From Pseudomonadota bacterium (GTDB lineage: Bacteria; Pseudomonadota; Gammaproteobacteria; Steroidobacterales; Steroidobacteraceae): a DNA stretch of 64,000 bases. The stretch covers positions 1 through 64,000 of the forward strand of contig JAEYUC010000073.1 of NCBI GenBank assembly GCA_023433705.1, in the 5' to 3' direction. The notes beneath the pieces are model-generated. The model was not told where the DNA came from. It worked only from the letters and a program-made list of their open reading frames with translations, and did no database searches. Shown here piece after piece: positions 18,837 to 28,906 of this stretch. A program made the position numbers and the translations under genes. Positions within the stretch are counted from its first letter, which is position 1, and every line of letters starts with the position of its first letter.

Positions 18837-19667
18837 TCAGCGCCTCGTGATCACGACTTCGAGGTACTCCGCGTCGACGACCATCGATCCGTTTTTCGCG
18901 CGGTTGAAGCGCGCCACGAGTTCCAGCAGGTCTCCGCGCAGCGCGCGCTGACGATCCGCATCGAGCGCGGCGAGCGACTTGAGTACCGGCCCGTAGCTCG
19001 ACCGGAACCGGTCGACCCACTCCGCCGGCGTACGTGCCCGGAACGCAACCTTTTTCACGACGGATTCGACGCGGCCGTACGCGCCAAACAACCTTGCGAG
19101 ACATGTATTGGTGCCCCAGTCGAAGGCGGCGAGGTTCGCGCCCGCGGAACCCGTATGGCTGCCGATCAGCCGGAACAGCTCGCCGATGAACCCGTGGGGC
19201 GTCCAGTTGGCCAGGCCCACCTGCCCGCCGCGACGGCAGACCCGGATCAATTCGGCCGAGGCGCGGTCCTGGTCCAACGCGAACATCGCGCCGAAAGTAG
19301 ACAGGACGGCGTCGAAACTCTGGTCGCCGAAGGGCAGCGCATCGGCATCTCCGTCGACGAACCGTACACCGAGATTGCAGGCTTCCAGCCGCGTCGAGTG
19401 CCGGTCCCTCACCTCCGGGGCGCTGTCGGTGCAGGTGACGTCGCACCAACGCCGCGCGGCAGCCAGCGAGGCGTGGTTATTCCCGGCGGACACATCCAGG
19501 ACGCGCGACTCCTGGTACAAATTCATGGTTTCGCAGAGTTCTTCACTCACCAACTGCAGCGCACTACCGACAGCGGCATAATCTCCGCCCGCCCAGGCAG
19601 CCTGTTGGCGACTCCGGACGGCCCATTGGTTCACCCGCGGTGCGTTGCGACTCAAACTGACGTTCAT
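18837..19667 (-). CDS. Class I SAM-dependent methyltransferase
   Basis: A 276-residue soluble methyltransferase. Motif I reads VLDVSAGNNHASLAAARR, a variant common in UbiE-like small-molecule methyltransferases, followed by FVDGDADALPFGDQSFDAV (motifs II-III). The ATG at 19667 has a strong GAGGAGG-like ribosome site seven bases upstream and is preferred to longer in-frame starts. The gene is divergent from a BTAD/TPR regulator with only 45 bp between starts, so the regulator may control it. The substrate is unknown. Confidence 0.82.
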   Translation of the reverse strand: MNVSLSRNAPRVNQWAVRSRQQAAWAGGDYAAVGSALQLVSEELCETMNLYQESRVLDVSAGNNHASLAAARRWCDVTCTDSAPEVRDRHSTRLEACNLGVRFVDGDADALPFGDQSFDAVLSTFGAMFALDQDRASAELIRVCRRGGQVGLANWTPHGFIGELFRLIGSHTGSAGANLAAFDWGTNTCLARLFGAYGRVESVVKKVAFRARTPAEWVDRFRSSYGPVLKSLAALDADRQRALRGDLLELVARFNRAKNGSMVVDAEYLEVVITRR

Positions 19668-19712
19668 GCGAACCCTCCTCCATTTCAACGATTGCGAAGT
19701 TAGAGGCCCGGC

Positions 19713-21743
19713 GTGGTAGCGAGCGTGGAAAAGCCCGTGGAATCGTTGCGCCTGCGTTTGCTCGGCAGCCTGGAAGTGTCGCGAAACGGCGAAATCCTGA
19801 AGCTGCCGGCGTCGCGCAAGGTGCGCGCGCTGCTCGGCTATCTCGTGCTGGCTGCCCGGCCGGTGACCCGGTCGCAGATCTGCGAGCTGCTGTGGGATGT
19901 ACCCAACGATCCGCGCGGCGAGTTGCGCTGGTGCCTGTCGAAGATCCGCGGACTCATCGACGACGAGGACCACACCCGCGTCATCGCATCCGGCAACACG
20001 ATCCGGCTCGATCTTTCGGATTGCGTCGTGGATGCACTGGAAGCAACGCGCGCGCCCGAGCACGGCATCCGCAAGCTGAGCCCAGAATCGCAGCGCGAGC
20101 TCGCCGGTTTGTTCGCCGGCGAACTGCTCGAAGGACTCGAGATCGCGCGCAGCCCGATGTTCGATGCCTGGATCACGGCGGAGCGCCGCCGCTTCCGTGG
20201 CATCCACACCGTGCTGCTCGAGAATCTCGCGCGCGCATTGCCGCACGCCGAGGCCGCGCCCCACCTGGAGCAGTGGCTCAAGCTCTCCCCGTTCGATCGC
20301 AGCGCGCACGAGCTGCTGCTGACCTCGCTCGCGCTGCAGAACCGCATCGCCGAGGGCGAGGCCCACCTCGCCAGCGCCATCAAACTATTCGAGGCGGACG
20401 GGCTCGAAACCGCGCCGCTGCGCGAGATGTGGCGCCAGGCGCGCGGCAAGGCCGCCGCCACCCGCGCGCCCGGTCCGGCGCTCGAGCTCGTGAGCGCCAA
20501 CCTGATCGAGACGGCGCCGGCCGAGATCGCGCGCGTGGCGTCCTCGCCGGCCGAGATTCGCCGCGCGTCGATCGCGGTGATGCCGTTCGACGACCGCTCG
20601 AGCGATGCCGATCGGCGCGGCGGCGCGGCCGACGCCCTCGCCTACGACGTGACGACACGGCTCGCGAAGCTGCGCAGCATGTTCGTGATCGCGCAGGGCA
20701 GCACGTTCGCGCTGCGCGATCGCAACATCGGGCCCGAGGAAGCCGGTCGCATGCTCAACGTGGATTACGTGGTCAGCGGCTCGGTGCGCCGCACCGACAA
20801 ACGTATCCACGTCGGCGCGGAGCTGGTCGAGACGCGCACCGCGCGCATCATCTGGGCCGACGTGTTCGACGAGAAACTCGAAGGCGCGCTCGACGTTCTC
20901 GACGAGCTCGGCAATCGCATCGTCGCCTCCGTCGCGCACGAGATCGAGATGCTCGAGCGCAACCGCGCCATCCTCAAGCCACCGGCGTCGTTGGACGCGT
21001 GGGAAGCGCATCACCGCGGCCTGTGGCACGTCTATCGTTTCAACAAGGCGGACAACGAGCGCGCGCGGCAGTTCTTCGCGCAGGCCGTCGAACTCGACCC
21101 GACCTTCGCGCGTGCGTACGCGGGCCTGTCGTTCGCGCACTTCCAGAATGCGTTCCTCGGCTGGAAGAACCCAGAGCCCGAGATCGACCGCGCATTCGAG
21201 GCGGCGGGCAGAAGCGTCATGATCGACGACCGGGATCCGGCCGCGCACTGGGCCATGGGCCGCGCGCTGTGGCTGCGCGGCAAGCAGGACCAGGCGGTGA
21301 CCGAGCTGGAACGCTCGGTCGACCTGAGTCCTAACTACGCAATGGCGCACTACACGCTCGCGTTCGTGCACGGGCAGTCGGGGGATCCGCGCGCCGCGAT
21401 CTCGTTCTCGGATCATTCCCGGCACCTGTCGCCGTTCGATCCCCTGCTCTTCGCGATGCTGGCCTCGCGCTCGATCAGCCTCGTGCGGCTCGGTGAATAC
21501 GAGCAGGCGGCCGACTGGGCCGTCAAGGCCGCGGCGCGGCCCAACGCGCATCACCACATCATGGCCATCGCCGCGTTTTCGCTGGTGCTCGCCGGCCGGA
21601 TCACCGAGGCCCACGAATACACCCGCAAGATCCGCGAGCGGGTGTCCGACTACAGCATTGGTGATTTTCTGGCTGCATTCCGCTTCGCGCCCGACGCCGA
21701 CGCGACGTTCCGGCAGGCCGCCGGCAAGATCGGCCTGGCATAG
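19713..21743 (+). CDS. BTAD-domain transcriptional regulator with TPR repeats
   Basis: A 676-residue regulator starting at a GTG. Residues 8-95 are a winged-helix DNA-binding domain (LRLLGSLEVSRNGEILKLPA, GELRWCLSKIRGLIDD) and residues 100-260 an AfsR/SARP-type BTAD. A middle domain (IAVMPFDDRSS, then LNVDYVVSGSVRRTDKRIHV) is the FlgO-like module that often links such regulators to TPRs. The C-terminal 300 residues hold several tetratricopeptide repeats (for example QFFAQAVELDPTFARAYAGL). No adenylate cyclase or kinase domain is present. It is divergent from the methyltransferase gene, a likely target; the signal is unknown. Confidence 0.82.
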   Translation: MVASVEKPVESLRLRLLGSLEVSRNGEILKLPASRKVRALLGYLVLAARPVTRSQICELLWDVPNDPRGELRWCLSKIRGLIDDEDHTRVIASGNTIRLDLSDCVVDALEATRAPEHGIRKLSPESQRELAGLFAGELLEGLEIARSPMFDAWITAERRRFRGIHTVLLENLARALPHAEAAPHLEQWLKLSPFDRSAHELLLTSLALQNRIAEGEAHLASAIKLFEADGLETAPLREMWRQARGKAAATRAPGPALELVSANLIETAPAEIARVASSPAEIRRASIAVMPFDDRSSDADRRGGAADALAYDVTTRLAKLRSMFVIAQGSTFALRDRNIGPEEAGRMLNVDYVVSGSVRRTDKRIHVGAELVETRTARIIWADVFDEKLEGALDVLDELGNRIVASVAHEIEMLERNRAILKPPASLDAWEAHHRGLWHVYRFNKADNERARQFFAQAVELDPTFARAYAGLSFAHFQNAFLGWKNPEPEIDRAFEAAGRSVMIDDRDPAAHWAMGRALWLRGKQDQAVTELERSVDLSPNYAMAHYTLAFVHGQSGDPRAAISFSDHSRHLSPFDPLLFAMLASRSISLVRLGEYEQAADWAVKAAARPNAHHHIMAIAAFSLVLAGRITEAHEYTRKIRERVSDYSIGDFLAAFRFAPDADATFRQAAGKIGLA

Positions 21744-21816
21744 CCATGATTTTGCTGAGTTTCGGCGTCTAACCCGCGATGCGCCCCGCCCCACGTGCGG
21801 GCCGGCGCAGGTGCGA

Positions 21817-21846
21817 TTGACGCCCCTTCGTGGGCTGTGATTTATT
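21817..21846 (+). promoter_or_regulatory. Possible promoter of the 21866 gene
   Basis: TTGACG at 21817-21822 and TTTATT at 21841-21846 are 18 bp apart, 20 bp before the ATG at 21866. The -35 match is good and the -10 match is fair; the call is by eye only. Confidence 0.4.
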
Positions 21847-21865
21847 GGCTCCACTGGGGGTGCGT

Positions 21866-22219
21866 ATGAAGACTTTCCGGAAAACGTTGATTCTCTGCAC
21901 TTTGTTAGGCGCTGCCGGCGCCGCGAACGCGCAGATCAACATGCCGGACCCCAGCGCGCCGGGCGCCACGCCCGACACGGCGGTACGCATCATCGCCACT
22001 TCCGACGTCATGGTGGACCGATTCATCCGGCGCTGGCTGCGCACGCACTACCCGGATTGGGCCGCGGAGCCTCATGAGATGACGGACATCGGCATGCAGC
22101 GGTATGCCGTCGTCTACATCACCCCGCCCAATGGCAACGCGCCCGGTCGCCGCGTGTATTTCCGGCTGGCCAAGTCGTCATACGACGACGATGACGCCGT
22201 GATGCCCTCCCGCTTCTGA
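21866..22219 (+). CDS. Exported hypothetical protein
   Basis: A 117-residue protein with a classical signal peptide: MKTFRKTLILCTLLGAAGAA followed by a probable cleavage after NA before QINMPD. The mature part of about 95 residues is acidic at its C-terminus (SYDDDDAVMPSRF) and is expected in the periplasm or outside. No known family. The 193 bp after it (22220-22412) contain only a GC-rich palindromic patch with a T run around 22225-22265, a possible weak terminator. Confidence 0.65.
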   Translation: MKTFRKTLILCTLLGAAGAANAQINMPDPSAPGATPDTAVRIIATSDVMVDRFIRRWLRTHYPDWAAEPHEMTDIGMQRYAVVYITPPNGNAPGRRVYFRLAKSSYDDDDAVMPSRF

Positions 22220-22412
22220 GGGGCAGGCGGCCGCCCGGCTGCGATTTTCCTTCAAGATTTTTTTGGCCGTTCGCGAATTATTGTCGAATTGGGGTGGGAG
22301 AAATCCCGGTCTCGCGACACATCCATGTAGTCGCGTGCATTTGCACGCCGAGGACGGTCAAAGCGTGCCATGGACGGCACATGGACCGCCCGCCCGGACT
22401 TCCGCCGGGAAT

Positions 22413-25400
22413 TCAGGAAGCCCGCGACGATGCGGGCACCAGGTTTTTCCTGAGCAGCGCCTGCCGCGCTTCCCACTCGCGCCCCGGCTCCATTGCCACG
22501 ATGAAATTGGACTCGCCGCCCGAGTGGATCGCGACCGGCACGCCGTCGCGATAAAGCACGCGGTTCTTCGCGAGCGCGGGCACGCGCTCGCCCGGCGTGA
22601 TGATGCCGGTGAGATTGAGCGGATCCGCCGCGCTCAGCGAAACGAAATCGCCCTTGGGCGCCTGCTTGCGGATGGCGCGCAATGATGCGACCGCATCCGG
22701 CAGCGCGTACTGCTCGCCCGCCATGCCCGCGACGAAGCGGCCACCGCGGATCTTTCCCTGCGCTTCGAGCCGTCGGAAAACGCGCAGCAGCGCGTGCCAG
22801 GGCGGTAGCCAGTCCGCCTCGCGTTCGAGCACGCGGCGGAACACGACGCCGTAACGCCGCAGCAGGATCTCGGCCACCTGCTCGAGAGCCGCGGCGTCTT
22901 CGGTCTTGTGGCCCTTGCGAATCAGGCTCCAGCGCCCGGCATCCTCGAGCCCGAACAGCGCGACGCGGCGGCGGCGGGCGACGAGCTGTCGTTTCTTGTC
23001 CGAGGGAATGAGCAGCGCCCGCAGTCCGCTGAAGCTGTCGGCATTGACGAGACCCGCGGAGACCAGCTCGCCGAGCGCGGTCTCCGCCTGCGAACGCAGT
23101 AGTTTGGTGCCGCTCACGAGATCGTCGAAGAACGATGCGCCGTGCTCCCTGAAATAGTCGTACATCGCGCGCGCGCCGTGCGAGAGCTGCAGCTCCTCGT
23201 GCGGCGCGGCGGCCAGCGCGTTCCACAGCGACCAGTTCTTCCGGGTGACGAGCGCGATCGGCGTCGTGCGCACGGGCGCGGCGCCCGCGCTCTTCGCGGG
23301 TGTCAGGCGCGCCCAGAGCGCGCGTCCCGAGAGACACAGGCTGTCGAGCCAGTGCGGATCGTATTCGTTGAGTCGCGCGGGCAGGATGTCGCCCTCCCAC
23401 GCGGCCGCCGGCATCTCGTATCCCTCGAGTTGGGCGATGACCGCGGCAAGACTCTCGGTTCCCTCCGGCTTCGGCGCGCGCGTCACGCCCTGCCAGTCGA
23501 GCAGGAAACGCATGAAGTCAGCGGGCGACACCGGTTCGATCTCGGCGCGCAGGGTCTTGATGGTGTAGCGGTTGATGCGTGCGAGCAGGCGTCGTTCGCA
23601 CCACTCGAGCGTGGCCTCGGGGGTGAACTGGCCGCGCAGCACGAAGCCCTCGCTCTCGAGTTCTAGCAACGCGACGTCGATGTCGGTCGGACCCAGCGCC
23701 AGGGACTCGGCGAGGTCGCGCGCGGTGACCGGACCCAGCGCCTGCAGCCGGCCGCGCACGAGCTCGCGGATGGCATCCTCGCGCGACCAGGTCTTCTCGG
23801 CATGGTCCGCGGGCGCGCTGATCGGCGGATCGATGCGGCCCTGCGGGTAGATAGCCTGGATCATCGGCAGGCATTCGGCGCAGACCCAGAAGGCGTGGGT
23901 GCCGTCGGTGAGGCGAGTCGCGCGGTTCGCGGCGATCAGCGCTTCGAGATGGCGCGTCCAGTTGTTGGAGATGCCCTCGGTTTCCGTGACGAGTCCCTGC
24001 GTGTTGAGCGCATCGTGCAGCTCGTCGGGTGTCGCGGCGTCGGGCCACGCTTCCTCGCGCACCTGGGTGATGGCCGCGGGATCGAGCCGGCCCATGTCCG
24101 CCGCGGTTTCCGGGTCGAGCCAGCGGCGCTGGGAAACGGCATTCGTGCGGCGCTCCTCGAGCGGCGCATCGTCGAGAAAGGCATACGGCCGCGCACCGAG
24201 GATTTCCGCGGCGAGCGGCGAAGGTTGCGGCAGGTCGCGCGCGACGACCTTGATCTCGCCGCCCTCGAGCCCGCGCAGCAGGTTCCTGAGGCCATCGATA
24301 TCCATGGCTTCGTGCAGGCAATCCTGCAGCGTCTGCTTGACCAGCGGGTGATCGGGGATTTCGCGTGGACCTGAGAGGTTCTCCGCGCAGGCGATCTGGT
24401 CGGGGAAGACGACCGCGATCAGGTCCTCGGCGGCCATGCGCTGGATGTTGGGCGGCGTGCGCTTGCCGCCGGACGACCGGCGGATGGCGAGCGAAATGCT
24501 CGCATTCCAGCGCCAGCGCGCGCCGAACATCGGCGAGTCGAGCATCGCCTGGATGAGCGTGTCCTCGACCGTCTTGCTGTTGAGGAAGCGCGCGACGCTT
24601 TCGAGCTCGAAGCTGTGCGTCTCGCCGAGCGAAAGAACGATTGCGTCCTCGGTAGCCGCGGCCTGCAGCTCGAAGTTGAACGTGCGGCAGAACTTCTTGC
24701 GCAGCGCGAGTCCGAATGCGCGGTTCACGCGCGCGCCGAACGGCGCGTGGATGATGAGCTGCATGCCGCCGGATTCGTCGAAGAATCGCTCGAGCACGAG
24801 CGTGTCGAGCGTCGGTAGCCTGGTCAGCACCGCCTTCGCGCCGGCGAGGTATTCGACGAGCTGGCGGGCGGCGGGCTCGGGTAGCTGGTAACGCGTCGCG
24901 ACGGTTTCGATCGCGCGCGCCAGTGTGTCGGCATTGACCTCGGGCAGCAGCGCTTCGATGTCGGCGCGCAGCCGCGAGACGGACGCGGACAGTTCATCGG
25001 TGCGCGCGGGCGCTTCGCCGAGCCAGAATGGGATCGTCGGGGGCTGGCCCTTCGCATCCTCGACGCGCACGCGCCCGGCCTCGACACGCAGGATGCGATA
25101 CGACGTGTTGCCGAGCTGGAACACGTCGCCCGCGAGGCTTTCGATCGCGAAGTCTTCGTTGAGAGTGCCGACGAAGATGCCGGCAGGCTCGAGGATCACC
25201 TGGTAATCGGCGTTGTCCGGGATCGCGCCGCCGCAGGTGATCGCGGTGAGCCGCGCGCCCTTGCGCGCGCGCAGCACCTTGTTGACGGCGTCGCGATGTA
25301 GATAGGCGCCACGGCGGCCGCGCTGCGTGGCGATACCGTCTGCGAGCATGCGCACGACCGCGTCGAAGTCCTTGCGCTCGAGGTCGCGGTACGGCCACGC

Positions 25401-26699
25401 GCGACGCACGAGCTCGAACAACTCGTCCTCGCCATATTCGCGCGCGGCGACTTCGGCGACGATCTGCTGCGACAACACGTCGAGCGGGTGCTCCGGGATC
25501 TGCAGCGCGTCGAGTTCGCCGCGCCGCACGGAATCCAGCAATGCGGTGCAGTCGACCAACTCGTCGCGGCTCGCCGGAAAGATGCGGCCCTTTGGCACGC
25601 CGCCGACCGAGTGATTGGCGCGGCCGACACGCTGCAGGAAGGTCGAGATGCTGCGCGGGCTGCCGAGCTGGCAGACGAGCTCCACGTCGCCGATGTCGAT
25701 ACCGAGCTCGAGAGATGCAGTGGCGACCATGACCTTGAGCGATCCGGCCTTCAGGCGCTGCTCGGCGTCGAAACGCGTCTCCTTCGAGAGCGATCCGTGA
25801 TGCGCGGCCACCGCGGTTTCACCGAGACGCTCGGCGAGGTGACGCGAGACCCGCTCGACCATGCGGCGCGTGTTCGCGAAGACCAGCGTGGTGTGATGCT
25901 CGCCGATCAACTGCGCGAGCTGGTCGTAGACGAGACCCCACGCCTCGCCCGACATCACCGCCTCGAGCGGCACCGGCGGTATCACGAGGTTGATGTCGCG
26001 CTCCCGCACGTGCCCACTGTTGACGATGGTGGTATTCGGAGCAGCCCCCACCAGGAACCGGGCGACGACTTCGATGGGCTTCTGGGTCGCGGAGAGGCCG
26101 ATGCGCTGGATCGGTTGGGCGGCATTCGCGGCGAGGCGCTCGAGGGTGAGCGCGAGGTGCGCGCCGCGCTTGGTCTGCGCGACGGCGTGGATTTCGTCGA
26201 CGATCACGGTGCGGACGGTCGAGAGCATCTCGCGTCCCGACACGCTGGTGAGCAGTAGATAGAGCGACTCGGGCGTCGTCACGAGGATGTGCGGCGGGAC
26301 TCGCCGCATCATCGCGCGCTCGGTCTGGGTGGTGTCGCCTGTGCGCACCATCGCGCGGATTGCGGGAGCCTGCAGGCCAAGCGAGATCAGCTCCTTCGAG
26401 ATGCCCTCGAGCGGGGCGTCGAGATTGCGCTGGATGTCGTTCGACAACGCCTTCAACGGTGACACGTACACGACGCGCGTGACGTCCTGCAGCTGACCCG
26501 CCGCACCTTCCCGCATCAGCGAGTCGATCGCCGCGAGGAATGCCGCCAGCGTCTTGCCCGAGCCCGTCGGAGCGGCGATCAGCGCGTGCCCGCCGCCGGC
26601 GATCGCGGGCCAGGCATCGAGTTGCGCGGCGGTGGCGCCACCGGGAAACGCGTGGGAAAACCACGCCTGCACGGCGGGATGGAACTGTGGGAGCGGCAT
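22413..26699 (-). CDS. lhr: Lhr, large DEAD/DEAH-box helicase
   Basis: ATP-dependent helicase of superfamily 2, 1428 residues, close to the size of full-length bacterial Lhr. Near the N-terminus are the Q-motif region FHPAVQAWFSHAF, Walker A APTGSGKTLAAFLAA, then the Walker B box VIVDEIHAV, and domain 2 with FANTRRMVERVSRHLAERLG and QRVGRANHS. A winged-helix and long Lhr-specific C-terminal half follow. Lhr unwinds DNA-DNA and RNA-DNA duplexes and is implicated in repair. The ATG at 26699 opens the homologous part; the frame stays open for 950 bases further upstream but that region belongs to the DUF418 gene. Confidence 0.94.
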   Translation of the reverse strand: MPLPQFHPAVQAWFSHAFPGGATAAQLDAWPAIAGGGHALIAAPTGSGKTLAAFLAAIDSLMREGAAGQLQDVTRVVYVSPLKALSNDIQRNLDAPLEGISKELISLGLQAPAIRAMVRTGDTTQTERAMMRRVPPHILVTTPESLYLLLTSVSGREMLSTVRTVIVDEIHAVAQTKRGAHLALTLERLAANAAQPIQRIGLSATQKPIEVVARFLVGAAPNTTIVNSGHVRERDINLVIPPVPLEAVMSGEAWGLVYDQLAQLIGEHHTTLVFANTRRMVERVSRHLAERLGETAVAAHHGSLSKETRFDAEQRLKAGSLKVMVATASLELGIDIGDVELVCQLGSPRSISTFLQRVGRANHSVGGVPKGRIFPASRDELVDCTALLDSVRRGELDALQIPEHPLDVLSQQIVAEVAAREYGEDELFELVRRAWPYRDLERKDFDAVVRMLADGIATQRGRRGAYLHRDAVNKVLRARKGARLTAITCGGAIPDNADYQVILEPAGIFVGTLNEDFAIESLAGDVFQLGNTSYRILRVEAGRVRVEDAKGQPPTIPFWLGEAPARTDELSASVSRLRADIEALLPEVNADTLARAIETVATRYQLPEPAARQLVEYLAGAKAVLTRLPTLDTLVLERFFDESGGMQLIIHAPFGARVNRAFGLALRKKFCRTFNFELQAAATEDAIVLSLGETHSFELESVARFLNSKTVEDTLIQAMLDSPMFGARWRWNASISLAIRRSSGGKRTPPNIQRMAAEDLIAVVFPDQIACAENLSGPREIPDHPLVKQTLQDCLHEAMDIDGLRNLLRGLEGGEIKVVARDLPQPSPLAAEILGARPYAFLDDAPLEERRTNAVSQRRWLDPETAADMGRLDPAAITQVREEAWPDAATPDELHDALNTQGLVTETEGISNNWTRHLEALIAANRATRLTDGTHAFWVCAECLPMIQAIYPQGRIDPPISAPADHAEKTWSREDAIRELVRGRLQALGPVTARDLAESLALGPTDIDVALLELESEGFVLRGQFTPEATLEWCERRLLARINRYTIKTLRAEIEPVSPADFMRFLLDWQGVTRAPKPEGTESLAAVIAQLEGYEMPAAAWEGDILPARLNEYDPHWLDSLCLSGRALWARLTPAKSAGAAPVRTTPIALVTRKNWSLWNALAAAPHEELQLSHGARAMYDYFREHGASFFDDLVSGTKLLRSQAETALGELVSAGLVNADSFSGLRALLIPSDKKRQLVARRRRVALFGLEDAGRWSLIRKGHKTEDAAALEQVAEILLRRYGVVFRRVLEREADWLPPWHALLRVFRRLEAQGKIRGGRFVAGMAGEQYALPDAVASLRAIRKQAPKGDFVSLSAADPLNLTGIITPGERVPALAKNRVLYRDGVPVAIHSGGESNFIVAMEPGREWEARQALLRKNLVPASSRAS

Positions 26700-26842
26700 G
26701 AGCCAGACCTTAATCGGCGGGGAGCCCATGCGTCCATACAGGCAGGCAGGGCGCCGGCTACTGGATGAGCCGTATAAGCCCTTGAAAACCGCCGAATTTA
26801 CCGAGCAGTGCGATCCGCATGTCCCGCTCCTCCGGCCCGAAG

Positions 26843-28072
26843 CTACACGGCCGGCGCCGCGATCCGGCGCACCAGGGGCTGCAACTTGAAGTAGGTGAGC
26901 GAGCGCCACAGCCACTCGAATGGCCCCATCGTGAAATGCGCGAGCCAGGCACGCGAGAAGAACACCTGGACCACGCAACACAGCAGCCCCACGAGCACGC
27001 CGAGTCCATAACCGAGCTGGCCGATCAATCCGAACCCCACACCGTAGAACACGATGGCGCCGAACAGCGTCTGCATGAGGTAGGAAGTGAGGCCCATGCG
27101 TCCCATCGGAGCCAGTGCTGGCAGCGGGCCGCGATCGGGCGCGCGCCAGTAGATCAGCGACACCCCCGCGATCAGGAAGGCCGCGAGCGAGGCGTTCTGC
27201 ACACCGGCGACGAAGACCGCGAAGACGCCCGTGCCGGACTCCGGCACTCCGGTAGTGACCGGGAATTGCAGCACCAGGAGCGAGCCGACCAGCGTGATCG
27301 CTCCACCCACCGTGAGGATGCGGCGCATCCTTGCGCGGTTCTCCGGCGTATCCACGAATAGCCGGGCGCGCCACGCGCACATTCCCAGCAGGAAGCATGC
27401 GAACGTGATCCACAGGCGGCCGCTGATGACCACGTATCCGAACTTCATCAGGGCTCCGAAGCCAGCGTTCGCCTGGATGAGCTCGGCCAGCGTGCCACTG
27501 CGCTTCGCATCGTAAAGTTGCTGGGCCATCCCGGCGAACTGCCTGGCCGACTCCGCCGCGGCGGCCTGCTGCTCCGGCCCGGGCGGCGGACCGTTCACGA
27601 AGGCGAGCATGATCGGCACCAGTGGAATGTTCAGCACGAGCACGGCCGAAACCCACAGCATGGTCTTCGTGCGCACGTTGCGCATCGGAAGCAGCAGAAA
27701 CCCCAGGAGCGCGTAAAGCACCAGGATGTCGCCGCTGAAGAACAGCGAGTGACCGATTCCGATCAGCAACAGCACGGTGAGCCGCCAGGCGAACCTTCCG
27801 GCGAATGCCGAACCCTTACGCGCGGCGTTGTCGATCTGGATGGCGAAGCTCAGGCCGAACAGGAAGGAAAAGATCATGAAGAACTTGCCGGTCGTGAGCA
27901 GCGCGACGACCTGCTTCACGACCGGGTCGAACGAGTGCACGAGTCCGAATTTCGGGTACGGATCGGGACCGGCGAGAAACTCCATGCCCGAGTGGGTCAC
28001 CATGATCCCGAACAGCGCGAAGGCGCGAAGGACGTCGACGACCTCGATTCGTTCGTTGGCGGAAGCGCTCAT
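26843..28072 (-). CDS. DUF418 polytopic membrane protein
   Basis: A 409-residue inner-membrane protein with about ten hydrophobic segments. The start ERIEVVDVLRAFALFGIMV and the C-terminal GPFEWLWRSLTYFKLQPLVR are signatures of the DUF418 family, related to acyltransferase-3-like membrane proteins; function unknown. An ATG at 28072 with an AGGGG ribosome site is preferred to an upstream start at 28129 that would add 19 residues overlapping the divergent promoter region. It is divergent from the GNAT gene. Confidence 0.85.
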   Translation of the reverse strand: MSASANERIEVVDVLRAFALFGIMVTHSGMEFLAGPDPYPKFGLVHSFDPVVKQVVALLTTGKFFMIFSFLFGLSFAIQIDNAARKGSAFAGRFAWRLTVLLLIGIGHSLFFSGDILVLYALLGFLLLPMRNVRTKTMLWVSAVLVLNIPLVPIMLAFVNGPPPGPEQQAAAAESARQFAGMAQQLYDAKRSGTLAELIQANAGFGALMKFGYVVISGRLWITFACFLLGMCAWRARLFVDTPENRARMRRILTVGGAITLVGSLLVLQFPVTTGVPESGTGVFAVFVAGVQNASLAAFLIAGVSLIYWRAPDRGPLPALAPMGRMGLTSYLMQTLFGAIVFYGVGFGLIGQLGYGLGVLVGLLCCVVQVFFSRAWLAHFTMGPFEWLWRSLTYFKLQPLVRRIAAPAV

Positions 28073-28143
28073 GGACCCCTCACCCTGTTGGTATGGGGCG
28101 ATTGTAAAGGCCGGGCGGACGCGCGGCATGGCAAACTAGAAGC

Positions 28144-28875
28144 ATGAGCGGCCAGGACCGCGTTCAAACCATCGTCCGGCCGGCAGCGGCCCTCAGCGAG
28201 GCGGATTGGCAGGAGCTGTGGGAGCTCAATCGCCGGTTTTTCGACGTCGAACGCTGGTACGCGGAGTCCGAGCTGTTCCGGCGAGAGCTCATCGCGACGT
28301 TCCGGGTGAAGGGCCAGCTCGTGGGCATGGCCTGCATCGACATTCTCCCCGTGCGGTTCCGCGGGCGCTCCATCGCGGTGATCCTCACTACCCACGTCCT
28401 GCTGCGCGAGGAATGGCGCGGGCGAAACCTGATCCAGACGCTCGGCTGGCGCACCTGGCTGCGCACGAAACTGCGCTACCCGTTCCGCCCTATCTACTGG
28501 TTCTTCGATACCTATAGCTACAAGAGCTACCTGCTGCTGCCCCGCAACTTCGTCACGTATTGGCCGCGGCGCGACGCGCCCACGCCCGAAACCGAACGGG
28601 CGCTCGTCGACCAGCTCGCGATCCAGAACTACGGCGGCGGCTGGCGGCCCAGGCGCGGACTGGTCCTTCGATCGGGCCGCGAGCGGCTGCTCGACACCAC
28701 CGCCCCGCTGACCGAAGCCGAGCTCGCCGACCCGGACATCCGCTTCTTCGCGGAAACCAATCCCGGACATGCCGAAGGCGACATGCTGCTGTGTCTCTGC
28801 CCGCTAACACTGCAGAACTGGATCAGCGTCGGCCGGAAGGCGCTCGAGCGCAGACGTCGTCGCAAGATGCATTGA
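28144..28875 (+). CDS. GNAT-fold acyltransferase-like protein
   Basis: A 243-residue soluble protein. The middle reads LVGMACIDILPVRFRGRSIA, then THVLLREEWRGRNLIQTLGW, the beta4-beta5 and pyrophosphate-binding (RxxGxG-like, here EWRGRNL) pattern of N-acetyltransferases. It is longer than a simple GNAT, with an extra C-terminal 90 residues. The substrate is unknown. It is divergent from DUF418 and followed 31 bp later by the MgtC-like gene. Confidence 0.6.
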   Translation: MSGQDRVQTIVRPAAALSEADWQELWELNRRFFDVERWYAESELFRRELIATFRVKGQLVGMACIDILPVRFRGRSIAVILTTHVLLREEWRGRNLIQTLGWRTWLRTKLRYPFRPIYWFFDTYSYKSYLLLPRNFVTYWPRRDAPTPETERALVDQLAIQNYGGGWRPRRGLVLRSGRERLLDTTAPLTEAELADPDIRFFAETNPGHAEGDMLLCLCPLTLQNWISVGRKALERRRRRKMH

Positions 28876-28906
28876 CGGCAAACCCGTCTCGCGCGACGCT
28901 CCCCTG

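Noticed and set aside
26700..27656. N-terminal extension of Lhr by about 320 residues
   Set aside because: The frame is open, but it is antisense-overlapped in another frame by the DUF418 gene on the same strand, and Lhr homology begins at the ATG at 26699.
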